The translations under genes were made by a program, and so were the position numbers. The notes under the pieces were generated by a model. The model was not told the origin of the DNA, made no database searches, and worked only from the letters and a program-made list of their open reading frames with translations. From CAZDQL01 sp964507325 (GTDB taxonomy: Bacteria > Planctomycetota > UBA1135 > GCA-002686595), in assembly GCA_964507325.1 (NCBI GenBank), contig CAZDQL010000066.1, forward strand, positions 1 through 38,860: a DNA stretch of 38,860 bases. Direction: 5' to 3'. Positions 29,741 to 38,780 of this stretch are shown here, piece by piece; the first letter of the stretch is position 1; every line of letters starts with the position of its first letter.

Positions 29741-32641
29741 ATGCCCGGCAAATACGACAGCCCTCAAGCTCAGGTCGAGCGCTTCGAGCTCGCGGAGCTC
29801 TTCGCGATCCTGGGCCGACACCGCATCCTGATCGCGGCCGTGACCCTCATGGTGACCGGGGGGACCTTCGGTTGGATCTGCACCCGGCGCCCGGTGTACC
29901 GGGCCAGCGCGACCCTCTTGCTCGAGGAGGACGAGGCCGCTGGCGGCGCGCTGGGCGAGCTCGCCAGCCTGACCGTCGACCCGCGGGCGGCCGCCGAGAT
30001 CGCCCTCTTGGAGTCGCGCTCGCTGGCGGCCGTCACCGCCGCCGCACCCGAGGAACGCGCGACCTCCCAAGGCGTCTTTCGGGAGACCGCGCCCGACTTC
30101 GATCCCTTCGCGACCCACGTCGAAGACCCCACGCGGCCGTCGTCGGCGATGGAGCAGCTCGCCCTGGCGACCGAGGTGGAGCGCCTCGACCTGCGCCCCC
30201 TGGCCACCCTGCTCACCCGCTTGCGCGGCCAGTCGCTGACCACGCACCGCCTGCGTGCCTGGATGGAACCGGACTCCGCGGGCGGCGACGTACCCCGTCC
30301 TCCGAAGCTCGACGTCACCTTCCCCGCCGAGAGCGGTGGGCGCCGGGTGAGCATTGCGATACCCGCCGGGGCCCCCTGGTCGTCGGGCGCGGATCCCCTC
30401 GAGCTCGACTACACCCCGGGGGCGCCGGTCGTCGCGCACGGCTGGCGGCTGTGGCTGACCGCCGCCGGGGAGTACGTCGGCCAGAGCTACCGCGTGCGCC
30501 GGGTCGGCGAGGAGCGCACCATCAACCGGCTCATGGAGCGCACCTCGGCCGTCGAGTCGGGTCGTCAGACAAACGTGGTCCACCTGACGGTCGACGCCGT
30601 CGACCCCCATCGCGCGGCCGAGATCGCCAACGCGCTTTGCACCAACTACATTCGCCGCAGCGTTCAGATCGGGCAGCAGAAGGCGAACAGGACCGCGGGG
30701 TTCATCCAGACCCAGCTCGATGAGCAGCTCGCGGCCCTGACCGCGGCGGAGGAGGAGGTCGTGCGCGCCCAGGCGGCGCGACCCGAGACCTTCGCCCTGC
30801 CCGTGGCCGCCGCCGCCCTGATCGAGCAGACCAGCGCCGTGGACCTCCAGATCGCCGAGCTGCGGCTGACGCGCAACGTCCTCGACGAGGCGCTCACCTG
30901 CCTCGAAGAGGGCGACGCCCAGTCCCTCGCCCGCCTCGCGCAGGGCGTCCCGAACCTGCTCGCCGTCGAGTACGTCAAGGAGCTCGGGCGGCTCGAGGCC
31001 GAGGCTCTGCGCCTGGAGCGCAGTGACGTCCCCGGCTACAAGGCCCTGCTCACCGCCGAAGAGCTGCGACTGCGCGGCCTGGCGGAGGCCGGCGACATTC
31101 GCATCCAGCTCCTGGAGGAGACGCTGGCGGCCCTCGACCAGGGCGACAGTTCCGCCGTGGCGCGCCTGGGCGCCGCGGGGGAGTTCCCGGCCCTGAGCGC
31201 CGAGCTCGGAGCCTTGGAGGGCGAGCTGGGCCGCCTGCGGGGCGACGCGAAGGACGCCAACCCGCTGGTCCAGTCGCTCCTGAAAGCCCGCACCGAGCTG
31301 ATCGACCGCCTGCGCGACCGGGTGCGCAGCGCCCTGGAGGGCGCCCGCTCCACCGTCGCGGCGCACCGCGACCTGGTGGAGACCTATTCCACGAACGTGG
31401 CCGAGTGGCCGGCACAGGAGCGGGAGACGATCGACGAGGCGCGGCAGGCGCTCCGGGTCCAGGTGGCCGGGAACCTGCGCTCCCAGATCGCCGGGATCGA
31501 CGACATGCTGACGGACCTCGGCGAGCGGGCCGCGGAGCTCGAGGAGCGCATGGCCTCCCTCCCCGACGGGGAGCTGGCGCTGGCGGGCCCCCTGCGGCGG
31601 CGAGAGACCCATGCCAGCATCGTGAGCTTCCTCCTCACGAGCCAGCAGGAGGCCAACATCTCGGCCGCGGCCACCTCGGCCGCCGCGGTGCTGATCGATC
31701 CCGCGACCCCGCCCCGCATGCGCGTGTTTCCCCGCATCACCGTGATCCTGCTCCTCGGTGCGGTCGGCGGCATGTTGGTCGGCTGCGCCATGGCGCTGGG
31801 GATCAACCGGCTCAGAGGCGCGCTCTACACGGAGGCCGAGGTCGAGCACGTCTCCGGCCTGCCGGTGCTCGGCGCCATCCCCTCCTTCACCCGAGGCCGC
31901 ACCCGCGTGGCCGGCGCGACCCGCAACTCCCGCTTCTCGGCCATGCTCGATCAGCCGGGCGGCCCCCAGGCCGAGGCGTGCCGCCAGGTCCGAGCGGCGC
32001 TGCGCCTCTCCCAAGGCCGAGAGGGCGCTCCGCGGGTGGTGGCCATCACCTCCTGCGTGCCCGAAGAGGGCAAGACGACCACCAACCTGGACCTGGCGTT
32101 CGCCTTCGCGGAGGCGGGGCAGCGAGTGCTCCTGGTCGACGGCGACTTCCGCAAGCCGCGCATCCACAGCATGCTCGAGATCGACCGCTCCCCCGGTTTC
32201 GGGGAGGTCCTCGAGGGGCGCGCGGAGTGGCTCGCCTGCGTCCGGCCGGGAACGACGACCTTCCCGGACGTGCTCCCGGCGGGCCGCAGCCGCACCGGCA
32301 TCGGGGAGGTGCTCGCCAGCGACGCCGTCCGACCGACGCTGGACGCCTTCCGCGCAGCCTACGACCTGGTCGTGATCGACCTGCCCCCGGCGATGATCGC
32401 CGCCGACGTGGCGAGCTTCGCGAGCCAGCTCGACGCACTGATGCTCGTCTACCGCAGCGGCCGTGCCCCGGGCCGCCTGCTGCAGATGGCCTCCAGCCGC
32501 CTGCGCCGCGCGGGCGCCAACCTGGTCGGTGTGATCCTGAACGACGTGGTCGTCGGCGGGGGCACGGGCCAGTACGGCTACGGCTACGGCGACCACGGGA
32601 GCCACACCAAGCGGGGAGAGGGCCTGCGGCGAGCCTCCTGA
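29741..32641 (+). CDS. Polysaccharide co-polymerase fused to a BY-type tyrosine kinase (Wzc/GumC-CapB-like)
   Basis: This 966-residue protein has a Wzz domain with TM1 at about 29-47 and a large periplasmic coiled-coil region (about 250-640), then TM2 at about 664-688, then a cytoplasmic kinase. Kinase motifs are the Walker A TSCVPEEGKTTTN (~768-780), Walker A' VLLVDGDFRKPR (~797-808) and Walker B LVVIDLPPAM (~876). The C-terminal tail has a short tyrosine cluster, QYGYGYG, followed by a basic end. It sets chain length and couples export to polymerisation through autophosphorylation. The periplasmic part is longer than in E. coli Wzc (720 residues), with duplicated 'LEEG/LDQGD' helices (LEEGDAQSLARL and LDQGDSSAVARL), suggesting internal duplication. 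It is downstream of the Wza-like gene. Confidence 0.9.
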   Translation: MPGKYDSPQAQVERFELAELFAILGRHRILIAAVTLMVTGGTFGWICTRRPVYRASATLLLEEDEAAGGALGELASLTVDPRAAAEIALLESRSLAAVTAAAPEERATSQGVFRETAPDFDPFATHVEDPTRPSSAMEQLALATEVERLDLRPLATLLTRLRGQSLTTHRLRAWMEPDSAGGDVPRPPKLDVTFPAESGGRRVSIAIPAGAPWSSGADPLELDYTPGAPVVAHGWRLWLTAAGEYVGQSYRVRRVGEERTINRLMERTSAVESGRQTNVVHLTVDAVDPHRAAEIANALCTNYIRRSVQIGQQKANRTAGFIQTQLDEQLAALTAAEEEVVRAQAARPETFALPVAAAALIEQTSAVDLQIAELRLTRNVLDEALTCLEEGDAQSLARLAQGVPNLLAVEYVKELGRLEAEALRLERSDVPGYKALLTAEELRLRGLAEAGDIRIQLLEETLAALDQGDSSAVARLGAAGEFPALSAELGALEGELGRLRGDAKDANPLVQSLLKARTELIDRLRDRVRSALEGARSTVAAHRDLVETYSTNVAEWPAQERETIDEARQALRVQVAGNLRSQIAGIDDMLTDLGERAAELEERMASLPDGELALAGPLRRRETHASIVSFLLTSQQEANISAAATSAAAVLIDPATPPRMRVFPRITVILLLGAVGGMLVGCAMALGINRLRGALYTEAEVEHVSGLPVLGAIPSFTRGRTRVAGATRNSRFSAMLDQPGGPQAEACRQVRAALRLSQGREGAPRVVAITSCVPEEGKTTTNLDLAFAFAEAGQRVLLVDGDFRKPRIHSMLEIDRSPGFGEVLEGRAEWLACVRPGTTTFPDVLPAGRSRTGIGEVLASDAVRPTLDAFRAAYDLVVIDLPPAMIAADVASFASQLDALMLVYRSGRAPGRLLQMASSRLRRAGANLVGVILNDVVVGGGTGQYGYGYGDHGSHTKRGEGLRRAS

Positions 32642-32655
32642 ACCCTCCACCGACC

Positions 32656-34023
32656 ATGGAAGCTGCCGGCACGCCTCGCCCCCCCCGCGCGAGCGGGCTC
32701 CGCCTCTGGCGAGGGGCCGGGGGCGCGTTCGCGCTGCGCGCGCTGGCGATGGTGCTGGCCTTCGGGGTCGACCTGGTGCTGACCCGCACCCTCGGGCTCG
32801 AGCAGTACGGGCTCTTCGCGGTGGGCATCTCCGCCGTGACCCTGCTCTTGGTCGTGGGGAACCTGGGCGTCAACAGCGCGCTGGTGAAGGTGATTCCCGC
32901 CGAGGGCGTGCACGCGGCCCCCGGCCGGGTGCGCGGAGTGATCTCCTGGGGCGGCCGCGTCATGTTCATCGGCGGCGTGGTGACCGGCGCCCTCCTGGCT
33001 GCGTTCGCCCTGATGCTCCCCCGGGGATCCGGGTTGCGGCCCGTGCTCCTCGTCCTGGCGCTGTTCCTGCCGGTGCAGGCGCTCAGCGTTCAACGACAGT
33101 CGGTGCTGCTGGCGTTCAAGCACCCGCTGCTCTCCCTCTTCCCCGAGCAGGTGGTGCGTGGGGTGGTCTTCCTCGCCCTGCTGGCCGCGGCGATCCTCCT
33201 GGTCGGGGAGGGTGACGCGGTCGGGGCGGCGTGGATGTACGGCGGCGGCATCCTGGTCGGCCTCTTCGTAGCCGATCGGTGGCAGCGGCGCCGCGTCCCG
33301 GAGGACGTGCGCCGATCCGCCCCCGAGTTCCAGTCCGCCGTCTGGTGGGGGCTCGCACTACCGCTCTGCTGGCACAAGGCGATGCGAGTCCTGAACGCCC
33401 GCGCCGATCCGCTCCTGCTCGGCTGGCTGTACGACGCCGATGGCGCCGCGTTGTTCGCCATCTCCGACCGGCTGGCGGCGCCGCTCCTGTTCGGGATGAC
33501 CGCGGTGGCCGCCGTGTTGGCGCCCCACGTCTCCGAGCTCGTCGCCGCCCGCCGACCAGAGAAGCTGCAGGCCCTGTTGCGACGATGCGCTGGGGGCCTG
33601 GTGCTCTACGCCCTCCCCATGGCTCTCGTGCTGGTCCTGGGGGGGCGCTGGCTCCTGGGGCTCTTCGGGCCGGGCTTCGAGGCGGGCTATCCCGTGCTGT
33701 GCCTCTTGGTGGCGGGTCGCACCCTGACCTGCCTGCTCGGCTGCGTGGGGATCCTCCTCACCATGTCCGGACACGAGCGCCAGGCCGCCAAGATCGTGAC
33801 CGCCTGCGCCGCCCTCAAGGTGGCCCTCAGCCTGGCGCTGATCCCGGTGGCCGGCGCGGTGGGCGCGGCCGTCGCCACCCTCGTGACCCTGGTCGTCATG
33901 GGCGCCTGGATGACCGTCGTGGTTCGACGCGAGCTGGGCGTCGACCCGTCCACGCTGGCACTGCTGCGCCCGGCGCGCCCGCCCGAGCCACCGACCCTCC
34001 CGGAGGGAAGGAGCGCCGCGTGA
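32656..34023 (+). CDS. Wzx-type polysaccharide flippase (MOP superfamily)
   Basis: This 455-residue membrane protein has about 12-14 helices. Its N-terminal part (GGAFALRALAMVLAFGVDLVLTRTLGLEQYGLFA) is the classic Polysacc_synt start, and the C-terminal half (VLGGRWLLGLFGPGFEAGYPVLCLLV, MSGHERQAAKIVTACAALKVAL) is typical of the family. It should flip the undecaprenyl-linked repeat unit across the inner membrane. Its start, ATG 32656, is 14 bp after the kinase gene. It ends in a GTGA overlap with the next glycosyltransferase, so the genes are coupled. Members differ in substrate and the sugar unit is unknown. Confidence 0.87.
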   Translation: MEAAGTPRPPRASGLRLWRGAGGAFALRALAMVLAFGVDLVLTRTLGLEQYGLFAVGISAVTLLLVVGNLGVNSALVKVIPAEGVHAAPGRVRGVISWGGRVMFIGGVVTGALLAAFALMLPRGSGLRPVLLVLALFLPVQALSVQRQSVLLAFKHPLLSLFPEQVVRGVVFLALLAAAILLVGEGDAVGAAWMYGGGILVGLFVADRWQRRRVPEDVRRSAPEFQSAVWWGLALPLCWHKAMRVLNARADPLLLGWLYDADGAALFAISDRLAAPLLFGMTAVAAVLAPHVSELVAARRPEKLQALLRRCAGGLVLYALPMALVLVLGGRWLLGLFGPGFEAGYPVLCLLVAGRTLTCLLGCVGILLTMSGHERQAAKIVTACAALKVALSLALIPVAGAVGAAVATLVTLVVMGAWMTVVVRRELGVDPSTLALLRPARPPEPPTLPEGRSAA

Positions 34024-35246
34024 GCTTCACCCTCGATCCCTCGCGCGCGACCCTGGCGCTGGTGCGGACGGAGTCGTTCGTGCTGGACGCCCATGGACGC
34101 CCGGTCAACCGCGGAGGCTTCGTGCCTTTCGTGGATTCCCTCGCTCCCCACTTCGACCGGGTGGAGGTCGTGGCCCCGGTCACCGACCGGGTCGAGGTCC
34201 CCCTCGGCTCCCCCACCTTCCGAGCGGACAACGTCGTCTTCCGCGCGCTGCCCGACATGAAGGGGCTGGCCCGCTGCTGGCGTCGAGCCGGGAGGGCCCG
34301 TCGACGCCTGGCGCGCTGGGCGAGGGGATGGGACCTGGTCAACCTGCGCGCGCCAGACAACTTCCTCCCGGCGGCGGCGCCCCTGCTGCGCCGTCTGGCG
34401 CTCCCCCACTACGTGCAGCTCGTGTCGCACCCCTTCGACGCGGGGCAGACGGCGATCGGCCGGCTCCACGCGGGTTTGCGGCCCGTCGGACGCCTGGCCT
34501 GGCACGTCCAGCGCCGCGCCATCGCCGCGGCGGTCGCCGGCCGTCTCTGCGTCGCGCACGGGCGCGCCCTGGCGGAGGTCGCGGCCGGATATGGTGCCGT
34601 CGCGTACAACCTGCCCTCCGGTACCCTCGCGAGGGCCGCGGTCGACCCCACCCCGCGGGAGCGCGTTCCCCAGGAGCTCCTGTTCCTGGGGAGGGTCGAC
34701 CGGGAGAAGGGCCTGGAGGTGCTGCTGCGCGCGCTGCCCAGCCTCTCGGACCTGGACCTGAAGCTGACCATCGCCGGCTGGTCGACCGGCGACGAGTCCC
34801 GCCGACTGGCCGCGCTCGCGGACGAGCTCGGGGTGTCCGACCGGATCGACTGGGTCGGCGCCGTGGCTCCCGGAGCGGAGGCGCACGCCCTCTATCGCCG
34901 CGCGGACGTGTTCGTGCTGCCCTCGATCAGCGAGGGGACGCCGCGGGTGATCGGCGAGGCGATGGCGTTCGGCCTCCCGGTGGTATCCACCACGGCGGGC
35001 GGGATCCCCGACCTGGTCGAGGACGGCGTCACCGGCCTGCTCGTCGAGCCCCGGGACACCGCCGCCCTGGCAGCCGCCCTCCGGGGCGTCGTCGTCGACG
35101 CCGACCTGCGCCGCGCGCTGGTCCAGGCCTCCGCCACGACCGTGCGCGGGCGCACCCTGGAGGCGGTCGCGGAGTGCCACGTGTCGCTGCTCGTCGAGCA
35201 CGCCTCCGCGCTCCTGCCCGAGAGCCGACTGGAGGTGGCGGCGTGA
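34020..35246 (+). CDS. GT4-family glycosyltransferase (first of three)
   Basis: This 408-residue GT-B fold enzyme starts at GTG 34020, which overlaps the flippase stop (GTGA); AAGGAG lies about 6 nt upstream. The N-terminal half contains ESFVLDAHGRPVNRGGFVPF, a non-standard acceptor-side start. The C-terminal half is clear GT4: LLFLGRVDREKGLEVLLRAL, LTIAGWSTGD, VFVLPSISEGTPRVIGEAMA (the EX7E-type motif) and GIPDLVEDGVTGLLVEP. It transfers a sugar from a nucleotide donor to the growing lipid-linked unit at the cytoplasmic face. Donor and acceptor cannot be told. Confidence 0.87.
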   Translation: MSFTLDPSRATLALVRTESFVLDAHGRPVNRGGFVPFVDSLAPHFDRVEVVAPVTDRVEVPLGSPTFRADNVVFRALPDMKGLARCWRRAGRARRRLARWARGWDLVNLRAPDNFLPAAAPLLRRLALPHYVQLVSHPFDAGQTAIGRLHAGLRPVGRLAWHVQRRAIAAAVAGRLCVAHGRALAEVAAGYGAVAYNLPSGTLARAAVDPTPRERVPQELLFLGRVDREKGLEVLLRALPSLSDLDLKLTIAGWSTGDESRRLAALADELGVSDRIDWVGAVAPGAEAHALYRRADVFVLPSISEGTPRVIGEAMAFGLPVVSTTAGGIPDLVEDGVTGLLVEPRDTAALAAALRGVVVDADLRRALVQASATTVRGRTLEAVAECHVSLLVEHASALLPESRLEVAA

Positions 35247-36472
35247 TCGCGGCCATGCTGCTGGGCGGGATCGCCCTCGCCCTCGTCGGGCTGCGCTGGC
35301 CCGCGCTCGGCCTGGGGCTCGCGGCCGCCGTGGACCTGGTGCAGGTCGGCGGCGTCTCCATCGGGGGCGTGACAGTCGCGCCGGAGTCGTTCTTCTTCCT
35401 GTACATGGCCAGCGTGCCGTTCCTGCAGCGCCTGGTGAACGACCGGCTGCCGCCGCACTCGACAGCGCAGCTCTGGCCGATCGCCGCGCTGTTCGGGGCC
35501 TTCGCGCTGGCCTGCCTGCTGTCGAGCGTCCTGGGCGGGATGTCCCCGGCCGCCGCCCAGATCTACGCGCGCCTGCCTCTCTGGTGCGTGTTCTTCCTCT
35601 CCGCTGCCTGGCTGCTCCACACCGAGCGGGACTACCTGTTGGTCATCCGGGCCCTCGTCGGCGGGGCGCTCCTGCTGCTCTTGCTGCTCCCCTTCGTCGG
35701 ATTCCCGACGGAGACGGACCAGGGCGGCATGCTGCGGACGGGCTACTTGAACCCGCTGGGGCACGCCCTGGGGCTGTGCGCCGTCCTCGCCTATTCGATC
35801 GCCGGGTCCGGCCGCGCCGGCCTCGCCGCGCGCGGCATCGGGCTGCTCCTCGGCTGCGGCATGCTGGCCACCGACTCCCGCGGCGCGCTCCTCGCGTCGA
35901 CGGCGGCATTCTTGGTCGCCTGGTGGACGAAGGCCGGGCCCGAGCTGCGGCGGCGCGCCAAGCTCTTGACCTGGGCCGCGGCGCCCGTGCTGGTCGTCGT
36001 GGCGTGCACCGGGTTGATATCGAAGCCCGTGCACGCCTTCGTCACCCAGGAAAGATCGTCGAACCTCTACCGCGTCCAGATCGCGCAGCTCTCCTGGCGC
36101 CTGTTCACGGAGTCGCCGCTGTCCGGGACGGGCCTGGGGAACTTCCAGACCTCCAGCGCCCTGCACTCGCGGAGCCTGCGCGCCCTGACGGACAACATCG
36201 TCTCCGCGGACAACGACTACGCCCGGATCCTCGGCGAGCTGGGCATCCTCGGGATCCTCTTCCTGCTCTTCATGTGCGTGCGCGTGACGCGCGGGTACCG
36301 CCAGGCCCTGCGCGCCACGACGCCGGGGGCGCGACCACCGATCCTGGTGAGCGGAGCCGCGCTCGCGGCCTTCCTGGTCGTCCTCGCCCTCTTCGAGTCG
36401 GTGCTCTTCACCCCCAGCGGCTGGTTCCTGCTGGGGCTCTGCGCGGCCATTCCGCAGGCGGTACGGCGATGA
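35243..36472 (+). CDS. O-antigen ligase/polymerase (Wzy-like) membrane protein
   Basis: This 409-residue protein has about ten membrane helices. The region LATDSRGALLASTAAFLVAWW and the periplasmic loop after it (QERSSNLYRVQIAQLSWRLF, ESPLSGTGLGNFQTSS) carry the Wzy_C/O-antigen ligase pattern with the R/G-rich loop and a late GLGNF motif. In this locus it most probably polymerises repeat units in the periplasm (Wzy role) rather than ligating to lipid A. It starts at GTG 35243, overlapping the previous stop (GTGA), and ends with ATGA into the next glycosyltransferase. Confidence 0.85.
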   Translation: MIAAMLLGGIALALVGLRWPALGLGLAAAVDLVQVGGVSIGGVTVAPESFFFLYMASVPFLQRLVNDRLPPHSTAQLWPIAALFGAFALACLLSSVLGGMSPAAAQIYARLPLWCVFFLSAAWLLHTERDYLLVIRALVGGALLLLLLLPFVGFPTETDQGGMLRTGYLNPLGHALGLCAVLAYSIAGSGRAGLAARGIGLLLGCGMLATDSRGALLASTAAFLVAWWTKAGPELRRRAKLLTWAAAPVLVVVACTGLISKPVHAFVTQERSSNLYRVQIAQLSWRLFTESPLSGTGLGNFQTSSALHSRSLRALTDNIVSADNDYARILGELGILGILFLLFMCVRVTRGYRQALRATTPGARPPILVSGAALAAFLVVLALFESVLFTPSGWFLLGLCAAIPQAVRR

Positions 36473-37611
36473 GGATCCTCACCCTCGGACGGCTCCCCTG
36501 TCAGGAGATCGGCGGCCTGCCGCTCTACACCGCGAACCTGGCCGCGGCCATGACCTCGCTCGGACACCGGGTGCAGGTCGTTCACCCCGGTGAGGATCTC
36601 CTCGCCGACAGCTACCCCTTCGACACGCTGGCGGCCCCGCCACGGCGACCCGAGCGCGGAGGGCGCATGCGCACCTTCCGCCAGGCGTTCCGCAGCGCGC
36701 GCCGACTGCGGGCGGAGGTCCCGGCCTTCCGCCCCGACGTGATCCACGTTCAGTACGGCGGCGCCATGGACTTGGCGGTCCTGCCGCTCTTGACCCGCGC
36801 GTCCATCCCGGTCGTGGTGACCGCCCACTGCGGCCGCGCCTGGTTGCACCTGGGACGCGCGCCGCGCCTCGCCTGCAAGCTGCTCCGGCGCGCCGACCGG
36901 GTGTTGTCGATCTCGACCGACCAGCGCGAGCTCTTCGAGGGAGCCGGCCTGGCGCCCGAGCGCATCGTCCGCGTGGGGTCCCTGATCGAAGAGGGCTTCT
37001 TCGAAGGGCCCGCGCCGCACCGCGTGACCCCGTCGAGCGGCGCGGATCGCACGGCGCTCTACCTGGGGCGCATCGCGCCGGAGAAGGGGCTCGAGACCGT
37101 GGTCGCCGCCCTTGGACGGCTGGTCCCCGAGCAGCGTCCCCGCTTCGCCGCAGTGGGCCCGGTGGACCCCCACTACGCCGACCACCTGACGCGTGCGGCG
37201 CAGTCCGCGGGCCTGGGTCCGAGCTTCGAGCTGCGCCCCCCGGTGGCGGGGGTGGAGGCCCGGCGCGCGGCGCTCGATGGAGCCGACCTCCTCTTGCACC
37301 CGACCCTCTCCGACGTGACCCCGCTGGTCGTCGTCGAGGCGATGGCGCGCGAGCTGCCCGTGTTGGCGAGCGCGCTCCCCGGGACCGTGGAGCTCCTGTC
37401 GGGGACGGGCGCGACCTTCCCTCCGGGGGACGCGCATGCCCTGGCGGCGTGCCTCCGGCGCCTGGCAGAAGATCCGACCTGGCTCGACCCGTGTGCGGGG
37501 TCGCGGGGGCGGGCGGTGAGCGAGGTCTTCCGTCCGCGCATGGCGGCGCTGGAGACCCTGGGGGTGTTCGAGGAGCTCCTCGGCGGGGCGGAGCGCAGGA
37601 GCGCGGCGTGA
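36469..37611 (+). CDS. GT4-family glycosyltransferase (second of three)
   Basis: This 380-residue GT-B enzyme has the N-terminal nucleotide-fold start MRILTLGRLPCQEIGGLPLY, then VIHVQYGGAMDLAVLPLL, and the donor half ALYLGRIAPEKGLETVVAAL, LLHPTLSDVTPLVVVEAMA and GTGATFPPGD. The usual first Glu of the EX7E motif is Asp here (SDVTPLVVVE). It lies in a chain of coupled genes (ATGA 36469-36472; GTGA at its 3' end). It probably adds one sugar of the repeat unit. Confidence 0.87.
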   Translation: MRILTLGRLPCQEIGGLPLYTANLAAAMTSLGHRVQVVHPGEDLLADSYPFDTLAAPPRRPERGGRMRTFRQAFRSARRLRAEVPAFRPDVIHVQYGGAMDLAVLPLLTRASIPVVVTAHCGRAWLHLGRAPRLACKLLRRADRVLSISTDQRELFEGAGLAPERIVRVGSLIEEGFFEGPAPHRVTPSSGADRTALYLGRIAPEKGLETVVAALGRLVPEQRPRFAAVGPVDPHYADHLTRAAQSAGLGPSFELRPPVAGVEARRAALDGADLLLHPTLSDVTPLVVVEAMARELPVLASALPGTVELLSGTGATFPPGDAHALAACLRRLAEDPTWLDPCAGSRGRAVSEVFRPRMAALETLGVFEELLGGAERRSAA

Positions 37612-38780
37612 GGATCGCCCACGTCACCCCCTACTTCCACCCCGAGTTCTACGGGTCCCACGAGGCGTTCCTCTCGCGGGAGCTCGCCCGACGCGGCCAC
37701 CAGGTCGTGCTCTTCACCTCCGACCGCATGCCCCGCTGGGGTGGCGCCGCGGGCATCGACCAGCGGCTGCCGCGCGGTCGGACGGAGTGGGAGGGGGTGC
37801 AGGTCGTGCGGCTCCGCGCCGGGCCGACCATCAGCTTCGTCCCGAGCTTCCCCGGCCTCTCGCGGGCCCTCGGGCGCGAGGAGTTCGACCTCTTCCTCAG
37901 CCACGAGGTCTTCTCGATCGCGGCCTGGCACGCGCTGCGGGCGGCGCGCCGCGCGGCGCGGCCGTTCGTCTTGATCCAGCACGGCTACTCCGGTGGACGG
38001 CGCTGGCTCTACCGGGCGCTCTTCCAGCTCGAGTTCCGCCTCCTCGGCAGACGCGTGCTCGAGGCCGCGGACGTCACGGTCACCCTGACCGGGCTCGGCC
38101 GCGAGTTCCTGGTGGGACTGGGAGCCGACCCGGCCCGGGTGGAGGTGATCCCGACCGGTGTCGACACCGAGCTCTTCCGCCCGGCGGAGCGCTGCGAGCG
38201 TCCCGGCCCGGTGGTCGGGTTCCTGGGCCGCGTCGACCGGGACAAGGGCGTGCTCGACCTGCTGGAGGCCTTCGCCCGCGCGCGGGCCGACGTTCCGGAG
38301 GTCCGACCGACCTTGCGGATCGCGGGGAAGGGCGACGCCGTCCCTCTCCTGCGCAGCCGCGCGGACGCGCTGGGCCTGGCGGATGAGGTCACCCTCCCCG
38401 GTCGCCTGCCGCACGCCGCCGTGCCCGGGTACCTGGCGGACCTCGATGTCCTGGCGGCGCCGACGCGGGTGAGCGAGCCCTTCGGGATCGTCGCCGTGGA
38501 GGCGGCCGCGGCCGGCACCGCGACGATCGCCAGCCGGTTGGGAGGGCTGGCCGAGACCGTGGTGGACGGGGTCACGGGCAGGCTGGTCGAGCCGGGAGAC
38601 GTGGACGGGCTCACGGCAGCGCTCCGCCAGGCGCTGGCGGACCCGAGCACGAACGCCGCCCAGGGCGCGGCGGCGCGGGAGCGGGCCGAACGGGTCTACT
38701 CGTGGGCGGGGATCACGGACCGCTTCGAGGAGCTCTTCGGGAAGTTGGTCGCTGGGCCGCGCCAGCGGCGCGTGGCCTAG
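37608..38780 (+). CDS. GT4-family glycosyltransferase (third of three)
   Basis: This 390-residue enzyme starts MRIAHVTPYFHPEFYGSHEA (GTG codon read as Met), then HQVVLFTSDR. The donor half reads VGFLGRVDRDKGVLDLLEAF, LRIAGKGDAVPLLRS, EPFGIVAVEAAAAGTATIAS (EX7E intact) and TVVDGVTGRLVEPGDVDGL. This is closest in style to PimB/mannosyltransferase-like GT4 proteins, but the donor is not certain. It overlaps the preceding gene by 4 bp (GTGA) and ends in TAG. It is the last recognisable gene of the cluster before the window edge. Confidence 0.88.
   Translation: MRIAHVTPYFHPEFYGSHEAFLSRELARRGHQVVLFTSDRMPRWGGAAGIDQRLPRGRTEWEGVQVVRLRAGPTISFVPSFPGLSRALGREEFDLFLSHEVFSIAAWHALRAARRAARPFVLIQHGYSGGRRWLYRALFQLEFRLLGRRVLEAADVTVTLTGLGREFLVGLGADPARVEVIPTGVDTELFRPAERCERPGPVVGFLGRVDRDKGVLDLLEAFARARADVPEVRPTLRIAGKGDAVPLLRSRADALGLADEVTLPGRLPHAAVPGYLADLDVLAAPTRVSEPFGIVAVEAAAAGTATIASRLGGLAETVVDGVTGRLVEPGDVDGLTAALRQALADPSTNAAQGAAARERAERVYSWAGITDRFEELFGKLVAGPRQRRVA

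Noticed and set aside
28940..32650. Very long minus-strand open frame opposite the Wza and kinase genes
   Set aside because: Composition is dominated by G, R, A and H without motifs. The plus strand has clear lipoprotein, Wzz and Walker motifs.
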